Below the pieces are notes generated by a model that worked only from the letters and a program-made list of their open reading frames with translations, was not told the origin of the DNA and searched no databases. A stretch of DNA of 64,000 nt from CAZYTM01 sp964649725 (GTDB taxonomy: Bacteria; Desulfobacterota; Desulfuromonadia; Geobacterales; Geobacteraceae). Made by a program: the position numbers and the translations under genes. Positions 10,349-17,567 of this stretch are shown piece after piece. Where the stretch lies: NCBI GenBank assembly GCA_964649725.1, contig CAZYTM010000001.1, forward strand, positions 434,001-498,000. The letters are read 5' to 3'. The first letter of the stretch is position 1. The number at the start of each line of letters is the position of its first letter.

Positions 10349-10378
10349 AGACCATGTATTTGACATTAATGGTGAATA

Positions 10379-11320
10379 GTGAATAGTGGATCTCTGCAAA
10401 CCGCAATCAATCTGCAAAATGTATCAAAGCTTTACGGAGCTATCAGGGCTGTTAACGAGTTTTCTCTGACGGTGCAAAGGGGGACCATTTTCGGCTTACT
10501 TGGTCCTAATGGCGCCGGGAAGACCACTCTGATCAGGATTCTGACGTCACTTCTCCGCCCAACATCCGGTATTGCTAGGGTGGAAGGGCATGATGTGCTC
10601 AAAGAGGGGCGAATGGTTCGTAGCCTGATCGGTGTGGTGCCTCAGGAAAACAATCTTGATCGCTACCTTACCGCTCGTGAGAATCTGATTCTGCACGCCA
10701 AGATGCACGGAATCGCTGCAACTGACTATCAGAGGCGTATTGATGAACTATTAGAACTGATAGGCTTGGCAGGACGGCAGCATGAATTTCCCGACACCTT
10801 TTCCGGGGGCATGCAGCGGCGTCTGGTAGTGGTTCGAGCCCTTATCCATAATCCTCGCGTACTGTTTCTTGATGAGCCTACCACCGGGCTAGACCCGCAA
10901 TCACGCCGAGCAGTTTGGGATTATATCCAGTCCCTTAAAGCAAAGATGACAATATTTCTCACCACCCATTACATGGATGAGGCGGACGCTCTCTGCGACC
11001 GGATTGTCATTATGGACTATGGCAGGGCTCTGGTAGACGGAACTGCTGCTGAATTGAAGGAGCGGTTGGCCCATGCGCACATGTATGAACTGGAATTCAA
11101 AGAGAATGAAGAGCAATACGAACAGATTCTTCGCGCATTGCCATTTGTAAGGAATCTGCAGCGCACAGGGAATCTGTTCCGCCTCTCCCTGGCCGGAGAA
11201 GAATTCATAAAACCCCTGATGGACACGCTCGGTAATGACGATATCCGCAAGATCTGTCTGAGGGAGCCTACACTTGAAGATGTCTTCATTGAACTGACAG
11301 GAAAAGAGGTCCGTGAGTGA
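10379..11320 (+). CDS. ABC-2 transporter ATP-binding protein (DrrA/NodI type)
   Basis: A 313-residue ATPase. Walker A GPNGAGKTT (about residue 42), the Q-loop (VPQENNLD), signature FSGGMQRRL, Walker B VLFLDEPTTGLDP and the switch His in LTTHYMDEAD are all present. The extended C-terminal domain matches the DrrA/CcmA family used for export of small molecules or polysaccharides. The start is a GTG within a tandem GTGAATA repeat and its ribosome-binding site is poor. The permease gene follows directly. The substrate cannot be told from sequence. Confidence 0.93.
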   Translation: MNSGSLQTAINLQNVSKLYGAIRAVNEFSLTVQRGTIFGLLGPNGAGKTTLIRILTSLLRPTSGIARVEGHDVLKEGRMVRSLIGVVPQENNLDRYLTARENLILHAKMHGIAATDYQRRIDELLELIGLAGRQHEFPDTFSGGMQRRLVVVRALIHNPRVLFLDEPTTGLDPQSRRAVWDYIQSLKAKMTIFLTTHYMDEADALCDRIVIMDYGRALVDGTAAELKERLAHAHMYELEFKENEEQYEQILRALPFVRNLQRTGNLFRLSLAGEEFIKPLMDTLGNDDIRKICLREPTLEDVFIELTGKEVRE

Positions 11321-11368
11321 TAGGCATGGAGATTAAGAAGTTATGTGCTTTTAATCGCTGGGATAACT

Positions 11369-12124
11369 ATGTTTAAAGGCGCCTTGGCGATATTCTGGCG
11401 GGACCTGCTGGTACTCCGGCGGTCTATCTTCTCCGAGATGCTGGCAGTGATAGCCTACCCGCTTACCCTCTATCTCGCCTTTGGTTTCGGGCTCAAAGGT
11501 TATATAGCTGACGTGGATGGGGTCCCCTACGCTCTATTCATCGCACCGGGATTGATCTCTATGACAGCGGTCAGTGCTGCTTTTAATGACAGTGCCTGGA
11601 GTGTCTGGTTTCACCGTCGGGTACAGCGGACTATTGAGGAGTACCGGGTCGCACCAATAACGGCCTATGACATTGTCATCGGGAAAATTATCTCGGGATT
11701 TGCCCAGGGGGCTCTAAAGGGGCTAGTCGTTGCAGTGGTGATATATCTTCTTACCCCGTTTCGCTTCCCTTTGCCTCATCTGCTGGTATACATCTATTTT
11801 ATTTTTCTTGGTTCCATGATCTTTTCCTGTGTTGGCACCATCTGCGGGACCTTGCTGGACAAACCGGAGAATATCGGCCGGATCGAGGCGGTTGTAATTG
11901 TACCGCTCATCTTTATGTCCGGGCTCTTCTTCCCCCTCTCTTCATATCCGGCAGATGCACTGACTGCCATAAACCTGCTCCCCACCACCGCCATCTTCGA
12001 AGGGGCTAGACAGGCGCTTCTTCTTGGTCGGCTCGGTCTGCAGCACTCCTCCATTTTACTTGTCACCGCTATAATCGCCTTTGCTCTGGCGGCATACATA
12101 TTTAACCGGAAGATGTCCGAATAA
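11369..12124 (+). CDS. ABC-2 type transporter permease
   Basis: An integral membrane protein of about 251 residues with roughly six hydrophobic helices and the ABC-2 signature region near the C-terminus (PLIFMSGLFFPLSSYP). It pairs with the ATPase encoded immediately upstream to form an exporter. I prefer the ATG at 11369 (GGGATAACT ahead), giving a start MFKGALAIFWRDLLVLRRS like relatives; an in-frame GTG at 11345 would add eight residues. The substrate is unknown. Confidence 0.9.
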   Translation: MFKGALAIFWRDLLVLRRSIFSEMLAVIAYPLTLYLAFGFGLKGYIADVDGVPYALFIAPGLISMTAVSAAFNDSAWSVWFHRRVQRTIEEYRVAPITAYDIVIGKIISGFAQGALKGLVVAVVIYLLTPFRFPLPHLLVYIYFIFLGSMIFSCVGTICGTLLDKPENIGRIEAVVIVPLIFMSGLFFPLSSYPADALTAINLLPTTAIFEGARQALLLGRLGLQHSSILLVTAIIAFALAAYIFNRKMSE

Positions 12125-12195
12125 TACTCTGCGACCGGGGTGAATCTTCTTGAATTCAAGAGGCTTTTCATAGTAAGATTACATGATTGTACGTA

Positions 12196-12216
12196 CGCCC
12201 TGTAAAGGGCCGTTTC
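12196..12216 (+). terminator. Weak hairpin before the radical SAM gene
   Basis: GCCCT-gtaa-AGGGC (12197-12210) followed by a T-rich stretch CGTTTCTTTC. It could be a weak terminator for the ABC genes or an attenuator in the leader of the downstream gene. A separate 14-base perfect palindrome TCTTGAATTCAAGA lies at 12148-12161. Both are seen directly; function is inferred. Confidence 0.35.
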
Positions 12217-12232
12217 TTTCTGGAGATAATGT

Positions 12233-13306
12233 ATGGCTGAAGATTTCATCCCCAAATGGATTGCCTGGGAGACCACCCAGAAATGCAATCTTAAATGTGT
12301 CCACTGCCGCTGTTCCTCGGACATGACCTCCTCCGAGGGGGATTTTACCACTACCGAAGGTAAAAAACTTCTCCTGGAGATATCCGAATTTTCCAAGCCT
12401 GTGGTTGTCTTGTCCGGTGGTGAGCCGTTACTGCGACCGGACATCTTTGAGCTTGCCGAATATGGGACCTCTCTGGGGCTACGCATATGCATGGCCACAA
12501 ATGGTGCACTGGTAAACGATGAGGTCTGCGAGAAGATGAAGAGGGCAGACATCAAAATGGTCTCCCTGTCGCTGGATGGATCAACAGCAGCAGTTCACGA
12601 TGACTTCAGGCAATGTCCAGGGGCATTTCAGGGGGTGGTTAATGCTGCCGATTACTTCCGCAAGCATGGCCAGAAGTTCCTTATCAACTCATCATTCACT
12701 AAACGGAACCAGCACGATATTGCCAATACCTTCAAAGTGGCAAAGTCACTCGGCGCTACGGCCTGGTATATGTTCATGATTGTCCCGACCGGCCGCGGCG
12801 AAGAGATCATGAGTGAACTTATTTCTAAAGAGGATTACGAAGAGATACTCGACTGGCATTATCAGCAGGAGAAGTTGGAGGACGATATCCTGATGCGTCC
12901 GACCTGCGCCCCCCACTATTACCGGATCGTCCCGCAGAAGGCCAAGGCCGAAGGGGTCAAGTTCGAGCGCCGCTCCCTCACCTTCTCCACCGGAGGTGGC
13001 AAGGGGTGTATTGCAGCACAGACCATCTGCCTGATCGACTGCTTCGGCAACGTCAAGCCCTGCTCCTATTTCCACCGGACAGCGGGCAACGTGAAGACAA
13101 CACCGTTCCGGGAGATATGGGAGAACTCGGAGATATTCAAGGAACTGAGGGACTTCAAGGCGTACAAGGGGAAGTGTGGCCAGTGCGAATATCTCAACGT
13201 CTGCGGCGGCTGCCGGGCGAGGGCGGATGCAGTCTACGGGGATTATATGGAAGAAGAGCCGTTCTGCAACTATGTGCCCATAAGAATTCAGAAGGCGAAA
13301 GATTAG
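12233..13306 (+). CDS. AhbD/NirJ-like radical SAM/SPASM enzyme, probable haem-synthesis enzyme
   Basis: A 357-residue radical SAM protein. The N-terminal cluster motif CNLKCVHC (CxxxCxxC, about residues 18-25) and SGGEPLLRPD bind the 4Fe-4S cluster and SAM. A C-terminal SPASM region has Cys in CIAAQTICLIDCFGNVKPC and CGQCEYLNVCGGCRAR. The C-terminal pattern resembles AhbD, which converts iron-coproporphyrin III to haem by two oxidative decarboxylations, and related NirJ enzymes. The gene sits directly upstream of hemE, supporting a tetrapyrrole role. It is not proven to be AhbD: hemH nearby implies a protoporphyrin-dependent route too. The ATG follows GGAGATA. A peptide-modifying rSAM is less likely because no precursor gene was identified beside it. 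Confidence 0.85.
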   Translation: MAEDFIPKWIAWETTQKCNLKCVHCRCSSDMTSSEGDFTTTEGKKLLLEISEFSKPVVVLSGGEPLLRPDIFELAEYGTSLGLRICMATNGALVNDEVCEKMKRADIKMVSLSLDGSTAAVHDDFRQCPGAFQGVVNAADYFRKHGQKFLINSSFTKRNQHDIANTFKVAKSLGATAWYMFMIVPTGRGEEIMSELISKEDYEEILDWHYQQEKLEDDILMRPTCAPHYYRIVPQKAKAEGVKFERRSLTFSTGGGKGCIAAQTICLIDCFGNVKPCSYFHRTAGNVKTTPFREIWENSEIFKELRDFKAYKGKCGQCEYLNVCGGCRARADAVYGDYMEEEPFCNYVPIRIQKAKD

Positions 13307-13316
13307 AAACTGCTGG

Positions 13317-13402
13317 TCCACTAAAGAGACGAAAAAACACGAAAGGGTTAAAACCCGAAACCAGGTCAGCTTCTTTTTCGTGCCTTTAGTGGATTTCGTG
13401 GA
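13317..13402. repeat. Imperfect inverted repeat, probably a dispersed intergenic element
   Basis: The left arm begins TCCACTAAAG at 13317 and continues with GACGAAAAAACACG; the right arm (13374-13393) ends CCTTTAGTGGA. About 17 of 20 arm bases pair. A small palindrome GGGTTAAAACCC (13345-13356) lies in the centre. The CACTAAAG/CACGAAA wording resembles degenerate repeats that I recall between genes in many Geobacter and other genomes. It fills most of the gap between the radical SAM gene and hemE. Confidence 0.55.
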
Positions 13403-13452
13403 CTGCATAAAGGTTTTCGGTGATTTGACTAAAGAAGGAGGATTTTTCCCAC

Positions 13453-14475
13453 ATGAATACACGTTTTCTCGATGCCTGCTGGGGCAAACCGGTTGACCGG
13501 ACCCCGGTCTGGCTGATGCGCCAGGCAGGCCGCTATCTTCCTGACTACATGCGTGTCCGCTCTAAGTGTACCTTTCTGGAGCTCTGCAAGACTCCGGAAC
13601 TGGCAGCCGAAGTGACCATCCAGCCGGTGGATATCCTTGGCGTTGATGCCGCCATTCTCTTTTCCGATATTCTCACCCCGGTTGAGCCGATGGGGTTAAA
13701 GTTGGATTTTGTCCCAGGACCGGTTTTCGAGAACCCGGTAAGAACCATGGCCGATGTAGAGGCTTTGCGCATCCCAGACCCGGAGCAGGATGTCCCCTAT
13801 GTGCTGGAGGCGATTCGAATTCTTCGCCGGGAACTGGAGCATAAGGTACCGTTGATCGGATTTGGCGGAGCGCCCTTTACGCTCGCTTGTTACATGGTCG
13901 AAGGGAAAGGGTCCAAAGACTGGGCCAACATCAAGCGGATGATGTATACCGCGCCAGATATCTATGCCGCACTGATGGAGAAGGTGACTATGATGGACAT
14001 GGAGTACCTGAATGCGCAGATTAAGGCTGGCGCCCAGGCTATCCAGATCTTTGACACCTGGGGGGGGGTCCTCTCTCCAGTCGACTACGAACGCTATGTC
14101 CTCCCCTACACGACGAAACTGATAAACGGACTTAACCGGCAGAACACTCCGATCATCCACTTTGTAAAGGGGGCTGGCACCATGCTGAACATCGTGCAAA
14201 AAGCGGGTGGCGATGTGATGGGGCTTGATTGGCACACCAACCTAGCTACGGCTCGCGACATTCTAGGGCCAAAGATGGCTGTGCAAGGGAATCTTGACCC
14301 AACGGTTCTCTATGCACCTAAAGAAATTATCGAACGGGAAGTGCAGCGGGTTCTGGATGAAAACGCCGGTCGCCCGGGACATATCTTCAATCTTGGGCAT
14401 GGCATCCTCCCGACGGTACCGCCGGAGAATGCTATTCAGATGGTCGAATGCGTGCACAGGCTGTCACAGCAGTAG
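13453..14475 (+). CDS. hemE: Uroporphyrinogen decarboxylase
   Basis: A 340-residue enzyme that decarboxylates the four acetate side chains of uroporphyrinogen III to give coproporphyrinogen III. The family signature PVWLMRQAGRYLPDYM near the N-terminus, the ILFSDILTP segment and IHFVKGAG, GLDWHTN and VQGNLDP motifs are present, and the length is typical. AAGGAGGA precedes the ATG. Upstream is the AhbD-like radical SAM gene and hemH lies 3 kb downstream, so this is a loose haem-synthesis cluster. A strong hairpin follows the gene. Confidence 0.97.
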   Translation: MNTRFLDACWGKPVDRTPVWLMRQAGRYLPDYMRVRSKCTFLELCKTPELAAEVTIQPVDILGVDAAILFSDILTPVEPMGLKLDFVPGPVFENPVRTMADVEALRIPDPEQDVPYVLEAIRILRRELEHKVPLIGFGGAPFTLACYMVEGKGSKDWANIKRMMYTAPDIYAALMEKVTMMDMEYLNAQIKAGAQAIQIFDTWGGVLSPVDYERYVLPYTTKLINGLNRQNTPIIHFVKGAGTMLNIVQKAGGDVMGLDWHTNLATARDILGPKMAVQGNLDPTVLYAPKEIIEREVQRVLDENAGRPGHIFNLGHGILPTVPPENAIQMVECVHRLSQQ

Positions 14476-14560
14476 CTTTTTGAAGACGTAGGAATTCCTG
14501 CCGCTCAGATACTTAGATTGGCGATAGGTTTGAAATAGAAAAGAGCATATAGTTAATGAA

Positions 14561-14591
14561 AGGCCCGCCTTTACGGCGGGCCTCGTTTTAT
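14561..14591. terminator. GC-rich hairpin, probable bidirectional terminator
   Basis: Stem AGGCCCGCC (14561-14569) pairs perfectly with GGCGGGCCT (14575-14583), followed on the plus strand by CGTTTTAT. On the minus strand the stem is followed by TTCATT. It can end hemE transcripts and also the minus-strand small element that reaches it from the right. Confidence 0.75.
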
Positions 14592-14740
14592 ATTGCTTCC
14601 TAGTTCCCCTTTTCAAGGGTAATTGCCGGCAAGTGTTACTACCGGGTCGATACGACTCACTGCTTCACTTTTCTGCCTGGTGGAGTATCTACGATAGAAT
14701 CGCCCTCCTTTTCCGACAGTCTTTTAAAGGTAGCTACCTG
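14561..14740 (-). ncRNA. Candidate small RNA or leader-peptide unit, copy 1
   Basis: Read on the minus strand, an extended -10 (TG-T-TATATT) is followed by ATCAGGTAGCTACCT at the expected start, then AAAAGGAGGGCG, about 100 bases without a clear gene, and the GC-rich hairpin. The same order of elements and many of the same bases occur in a second unit at 15754-15937. Four GGA triplets are present (in TCGGAAAAGGAGG, GGGGAAC and AGGAAGC). ACTGT after the palindrome can pair with GCAGT about 50 bases later. No NTG-started ORF follows the Shine-Dalgarno-like GGAGG; an ATC codon eight bases after AAGGAGG would open a 12-codon frame. The type assignment is inference. Confidence 0.42.
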
Positions 14741-14754
14741 ATATTAATATAACA
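14728..14754 (-). promoter_or_regulatory. Extended -10 promoter with AGGTAGCTACCT palindrome, copy 1
   Basis: On the minus strand TGTTATATT occupies 14754-14746 and the perfect 12-base palindrome AGGTAGCTACCT lies at 14728-14739, around the predicted transcription start. The second copy has TGGTATAAT and AGGGTAGCTACCT at the same spacing; 21 of 25 aligned positions agree. This placement suits a repressor operator or a structured RNA 5' end. The -35 region is poor, as is common for extended -10 promoters. Confidence 0.5.
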
Positions 14755-14775
14755 TCGATTGTGAATATAAACAGT

Positions 14776-14838
14776 CTGTTAAAATATTTATTTCAGGGTA
14801 TAATTATAGAGTTTGAGAGGGCAGCGTAATTTGCTGCC
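14776..14838 (+). promoter_or_regulatory. Possible plus-strand promoter and leader hairpin before the hydrolase gene
   Basis: TATAAT at 14799-14804, with only a weak CTGTTA 17 bases upstream, could drive the hydrolase gene. A short inverted repeat AACAG-T-CTGTT (14770-14780) overlaps the -35. A hairpin GGCAGC-gtaattt-GCTGCC (14820-14838) followed by TTTTCATTTTT looks like an intrinsic terminator and could act as an attenuator. The remaining bases between hemE and the hydrolase belong to the minus-strand unit described separately. Confidence 0.35.
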
Positions 14839-14910
14839 TTTTCATTTTTCTGCCAGAGGCTGATGGTCTCAGCCCGTGTCGTAGCGCAGACCGAAAAAGG
14901 AAATACCCGG

Positions 14911-15738
14911 ATGGTGAGCGGCATCAGCAGGATACTACTCATAATTGTTGCAATCTATTGCGGCTATGCTCTACTCTGTTTTATTTTTCAGCGCTATCTT
15001 CTTTACCCGGGCCGAGGTTTCGCCTCCTCCAGTGCAATTCCGGCCACATACAACAATATCGAAAAACTCTGGCTGGAGACTCGATTTGGACGTAACGAGG
15101 CTTGGTTTCTGCCGGCTAAAGGGGCCCATCCCGGGCGGCATCCGGCAGTCCTCTTTTTCCATGGTAACGGGGAAATAATCGATTCTCTGCCGGGAGAATT
15201 GGAAGGTTTTCGCAAACTGGGGATTGCGGTGCTACTGGTCGAATACCCCGGATATGGCCGATCTCCTGGGAGCCCATCCGAAGCCAGCATCACTGCAGCC
15301 GCTGTATCTGCCTATGACTGGCTCATAAGCCGAACCGATATTGATCGCAACAGGATCATCGCCTTTGGCCGCTCCCTCGGGGGTGGACCGGTCTGTGCAC
15401 TCTCCCGGCAGCGCCAACTTGCCGCCCTGATTCTTCAGTCACCCTTCACTTCGACTCGCCCATTTGCTCGACGCTATCTGCTGCCCGGATTTCTACTGCG
15501 TGATGTCTATGACAACCGGGCTGCGCTCAACGTTTATAATGGGCCAGTATTGATCATGCATGGTCTCCATGACGATATCGTACCTGTTTCCCATGGGAAG
15601 GAATTGGCACGGGTTGCCCGCCATGCCAGCTTTGTCCCCCTCCCTTGTGCCCACAACGATTGTCCTCCTGATATTAGCGAGTTCTGGCGGCTGGTAGGAG
15701 AATTTCTCCAGACAAACCGGCTTGTCTCTTCCAAGTGA
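14911..15738 (+). CDS. Alpha/beta hydrolase with N-terminal membrane anchor
   Basis: About 275 residues. A hydrophobic segment (ISRILLIIVAIYCGYALLCF) at the N-terminus suggests a membrane anchor or uncleaved signal. The hydrolase fold shows the oxyanion-type FFHGNGE, the nucleophile elbow GRSLGGG (Ser), an Asp in IMHGLHDDIVP and a catalytic His in CAHNDCP. It resembles the BEM46/ABHD13-like family of serine hydrolases; the substrate is unknown. I chose the ATG at 14911, preceded by AAGGA, over the in-frame ATG at 14863. The gene is flanked on both sides by the related minus-strand elements. Confidence 0.85.
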   Translation: MVSGISRILLIIVAIYCGYALLCFIFQRYLLYPGRGFASSSAIPATYNNIEKLWLETRFGRNEAWFLPAKGAHPGRHPAVLFFHGNGEIIDSLPGELEGFRKLGIAVLLVEYPGYGRSPGSPSEASITAAAVSAYDWLISRTDIDRNRIIAFGRSLGGGPVCALSRQRQLAALILQSPFTSTRPFARRYLLPGFLLRDVYDNRAALNVYNGPVLIMHGLHDDIVPVSHGKELARVARHASFVPLPCAHNDCPPDISEFWRLVGEFLQTNRLVSSK

Positions 15739-15753
15739 GGTTATTACTAATTT

Positions 15754-15788
15754 GAAAGGCCTGCCATTCCGGCAGGCCTTTCTGTTTG
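15754..15788. terminator. Strong hairpin after the hydrolase gene, probably bidirectional
   Basis: A perfect 12-base stem GAAAGGCCTGCC (15754-15765) pairs with GGCAGGCCTTTC (15771-15782), with loop ATTCC and TGTTT after it. On the minus strand it is the distal hairpin of the second small unit. It resembles the hairpin after hemE in stem sequence. Confidence 0.8.
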
Positions 15789-15926
15789 GTAGATCTTTGC
15801 ACCCTGTCACGCAGGGTTTATGCGGCGGTTATTGCCGCCGTCTCATATACTGCCTAAGCTTTTCCTCGGGGTTTACGTCCTCGATTAAGGTAACCTCCTT
15901 GGCAGTAAGATTAGGTAGCTACCCTG
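15754..15926 (-). ncRNA. Candidate small RNA or leader-peptide unit, copy 2
   Basis: The minus strand has an extended -10 (TG-G-TATAAT), ATCAGGGTAGCTACCT, then CCAAGGAGGTTACC, GAGGACG, CGAGGAAAAG, two small hairpins (CGGCGG-caataa-CCGCCG and CCCTG-cgtga-CAGGG) and the strong terminal hairpin. ACTGCC can pair with GGCAGT about 45 bases later. A short frame without an NTG start reads LIEDVNPEEKLRQYMRRRQ and stops at 15827; an ATC lies eight bases after AAGGAGG, as in copy 1. Four GGA triplets occur. The gap 15783-16125 holds this unit plus about 190 AT-rich bases in which I see nothing else firm. Confidence 0.42.
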
Positions 15927-15940
15927 ATAAAATTATACCA
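15913..15940 (-). promoter_or_regulatory. Extended -10 promoter with AGGGTAGCTACCT operator-like site, copy 2
   Basis: TGGTATAAT (minus strand, 15940-15932) is a near-consensus extended -10. AGGGTAGCTACCT (15925-15913) follows at the predicted start. TTGCAA lies 19 bases upstream, a wide spacing for a -35. The arrangement is shared with copy 1 at 14728-14754. Confidence 0.55.
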
Positions 15941-16125
15941 CAGTAAATGGGGTATGTTGCAAGCTGTTTTCTTTACCTTGATAATTGAGGATAGAAGGTA
16001 ACGATTTAACAACAAGAATGATTATAACTATATTAATCTCACCCAGGGCAATAACTAGACTCGCTATTGACCGATAGCTTGTTATTGATATATCTTGCTA
16101 AACAAGAAACTTACCAGGAGGTAGC

Positions 16126-16692
16126 ATGACTGACAAACAGGCGGGAGGACTTATCCATTTTGCAGTCACCGTAATCAGTAAGGACCGTCCCGGCATAGTT
16201 GCCGATACCACGGAGATACTATTCCGGCTCGGCTGCAATATCGAGGACTCTAGCTGTACCATGCTCGGTGGCGATTTTGCCATGATCCTCATTGTCTCGC
16301 ATCCACGCCCTTTTGCCAAAACCAGGCTGACGGAAGAATTCAAGGTATTAAAAGAGGAGAAACAGATCGCTGCGGTGGTCAGGATGCTGGACGAGAATGA
16401 GGTTCTTGCTAGCAAGCTTTCGGGAGAACTTTGCCTGGTATCGGTATACGGCTCCGACCAACCTGGGATAGTCTATCGTGTTACAAGGGCGTTGGCAGAT
16501 CGCCGGGTCAATATCATGGACCTGAATACCAAACTGATCGGCACCCCGGAAGCCCCTGTTTATGTACTGATGCTGGAGGCAACCCTGCCAGAGGGGATGA
16601 ATGTCGAGGAATTGGCAGGTCAGCTGGAAAATCTGAAAAAGGAGTTGCAGGTGGAGATCGGGGTACGCCCCATAACCACTGTGACGCTCTGA
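16126..16692 (+). CDS. Tandem ACT-domain protein, GcvR-like
   Basis: 188 residues forming two ACT domains: the first opens FAVTVISKDRPGIVADTTEIL (split for length; residues about 12-80) and the second opens VSVYGSDQPGIVYRVTRAL (about 102-180). DRPGI and DQPGI are the usual ligand-contact turns. This two-ACT layout without a catalytic domain resembles GcvR, the accessory protein of the glycine cleavage regulator, but no gcv gene is nearby, so the specific role is open. AGGAGG precedes the ATG. The deformylase gene starts six bases after the stop. Confidence 0.85.
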   Translation: MTDKQAGGLIHFAVTVISKDRPGIVADTTEILFRLGCNIEDSSCTMLGGDFAMILIVSHPRPFAKTRLTEEFKVLKEEKQIAAVVRMLDENEVLASKLSGELCLVSVYGSDQPGIVYRVTRALADRRVNIMDLNTKLIGTPEAPVYVLMLEATLPEGMNVEELAGQLENLKKELQVEIGVRPITTVTL

Positions 16693-16697
16693 GTCAG

Positions 16698-17204
16698 ATG
16701 CCGGCGCAAAATATTCTTCACTATCCACACCCCATATTAAAAAAACTCTGTCGCCCAATCGTTGTTATTGACAGGGAGATTGCCACTCTCATAGATGATC
16801 TGGTGGATACCATGCGGGCCGGGCCTGGGTCTGTTGGGGTTGCGGCACCGCAGATCGGTGTTTCGTTACGCGCCTGCGTCGTTGATGTCTCTGCTCATCG
16901 CTATGGTAGCAAAGACAATCACGGCCTGCTGGTGCTGATAAACCCTGAGATTATCCAACGGGAAGGGTGCGCCATCATGCGGGAAGGGTGCATGAGTGTC
17001 CCTGACTATACAGGCGATGTGGAGAGGTCGACCAGCATAATGGTCCGCTATCTGGATAGCAATGGAATCCCTCGGGAGATCAGGTCGAACGGCTTTGAAG
17101 CGGTTGCAATCCAGCATGAAATGGATCATCTGGATGGCATCCTTTTTCTCGACCGGATTACTTCCCTGAAGACCGGCCTGTTCCGGCGCAAAAACTACCG
17201 CTAA
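16698..17204 (+). CDS. def: Peptide deformylase
   Basis: 168 residues; removes the N-formyl group from new proteins. Motif 1 reads GVAAPQIGVS (family GxGLAAPQ), motif 2 REGCMSVPDY (EGCLS, metal-binding Cys) and motif 3 QHEMDHLDG (HExxH, two metal-binding His and catalytic Glu). Motif 1 departs slightly from consensus (Val-Gly for Gly-Leu). An upstream in-frame extension to 16431 overlaps the ACT gene and is not protein-like, so I start at the ATG at 16698; its ribosome-binding site is weak, suggesting coupling to the ACT gene. Confidence 0.95.
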   Translation: MPAQNILHYPHPILKKLCRPIVVIDREIATLIDDLVDTMRAGPGSVGVAAPQIGVSLRACVVDVSAHRYGSKDNHGLLVLINPEIIQREGCAIMREGCMSVPDYTGDVERSTSIMVRYLDSNGIPREIRSNGFEAVAIQHEMDHLDGILFLDRITSLKTGLFRRKNYR

Positions 17205-17214
17205 AGGTGTAATG

Positions 17215-17418
17215 CTAATAGTGCGGCGGCGGCTCTTCTTCGTCTACGGTTTTTGTCACAGACGGGGCAATTTGCTGCATCTGATCCCTTAGTTGGCGTA
17301 ATCCCGTCTGCATCTCTACAATGGATTGCTGTTGGCTGAAGACTATGTCGCTCAACTCCTGGATGGTCCTTTCCTGATGGGTGAAACGGATCTCCAGTTC
17401 AGTAACTCTATTATGCAT
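17215..17418 (-). CDS. slyX: SlyX family protein
   Basis: A 67-residue coiled-coil protein with the family layout: RVTELEIRFTHQERTIQELS at the N-terminus and a C-terminal PPPHY. GGAAGGAG lies just upstream of the ATG. SlyX has no established biochemical function. It converges on def with a ten-base gap, so it is transcribed separately, and is divergent from hemH. Confidence 0.92.
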   Translation of the reverse strand: MHNRVTELEIRFTHQERTIQELSDIVFSQQQSIVEMQTGLRQLRDQMQQIAPSVTKTVDEEEPPPHY

Positions 17419-17567
17419 TGATGCTCCTTCCTTTGTGACCTACTATAACATAATAGCACAGCAGACGGCCGCCTCCAAGGCAGCTTTTCCGGCATTGCAT
17501 CTTTGCTTAAATTCTGTTACCACTGTAAGTAACATCTTGTCGCAATAATACAATCAATGAGGTATTC

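Noticed and set aside
15800..15830. CACGCAGGG...ATGCGG stretch resembling part of a GEMM (c-di-GMP) riboswitch core
   Set aside because: The second half of the core (GGACGCAAAGCC) and the GNRA tetraloop are missing; it is explained by two small hairpins of the minus-strand unit.
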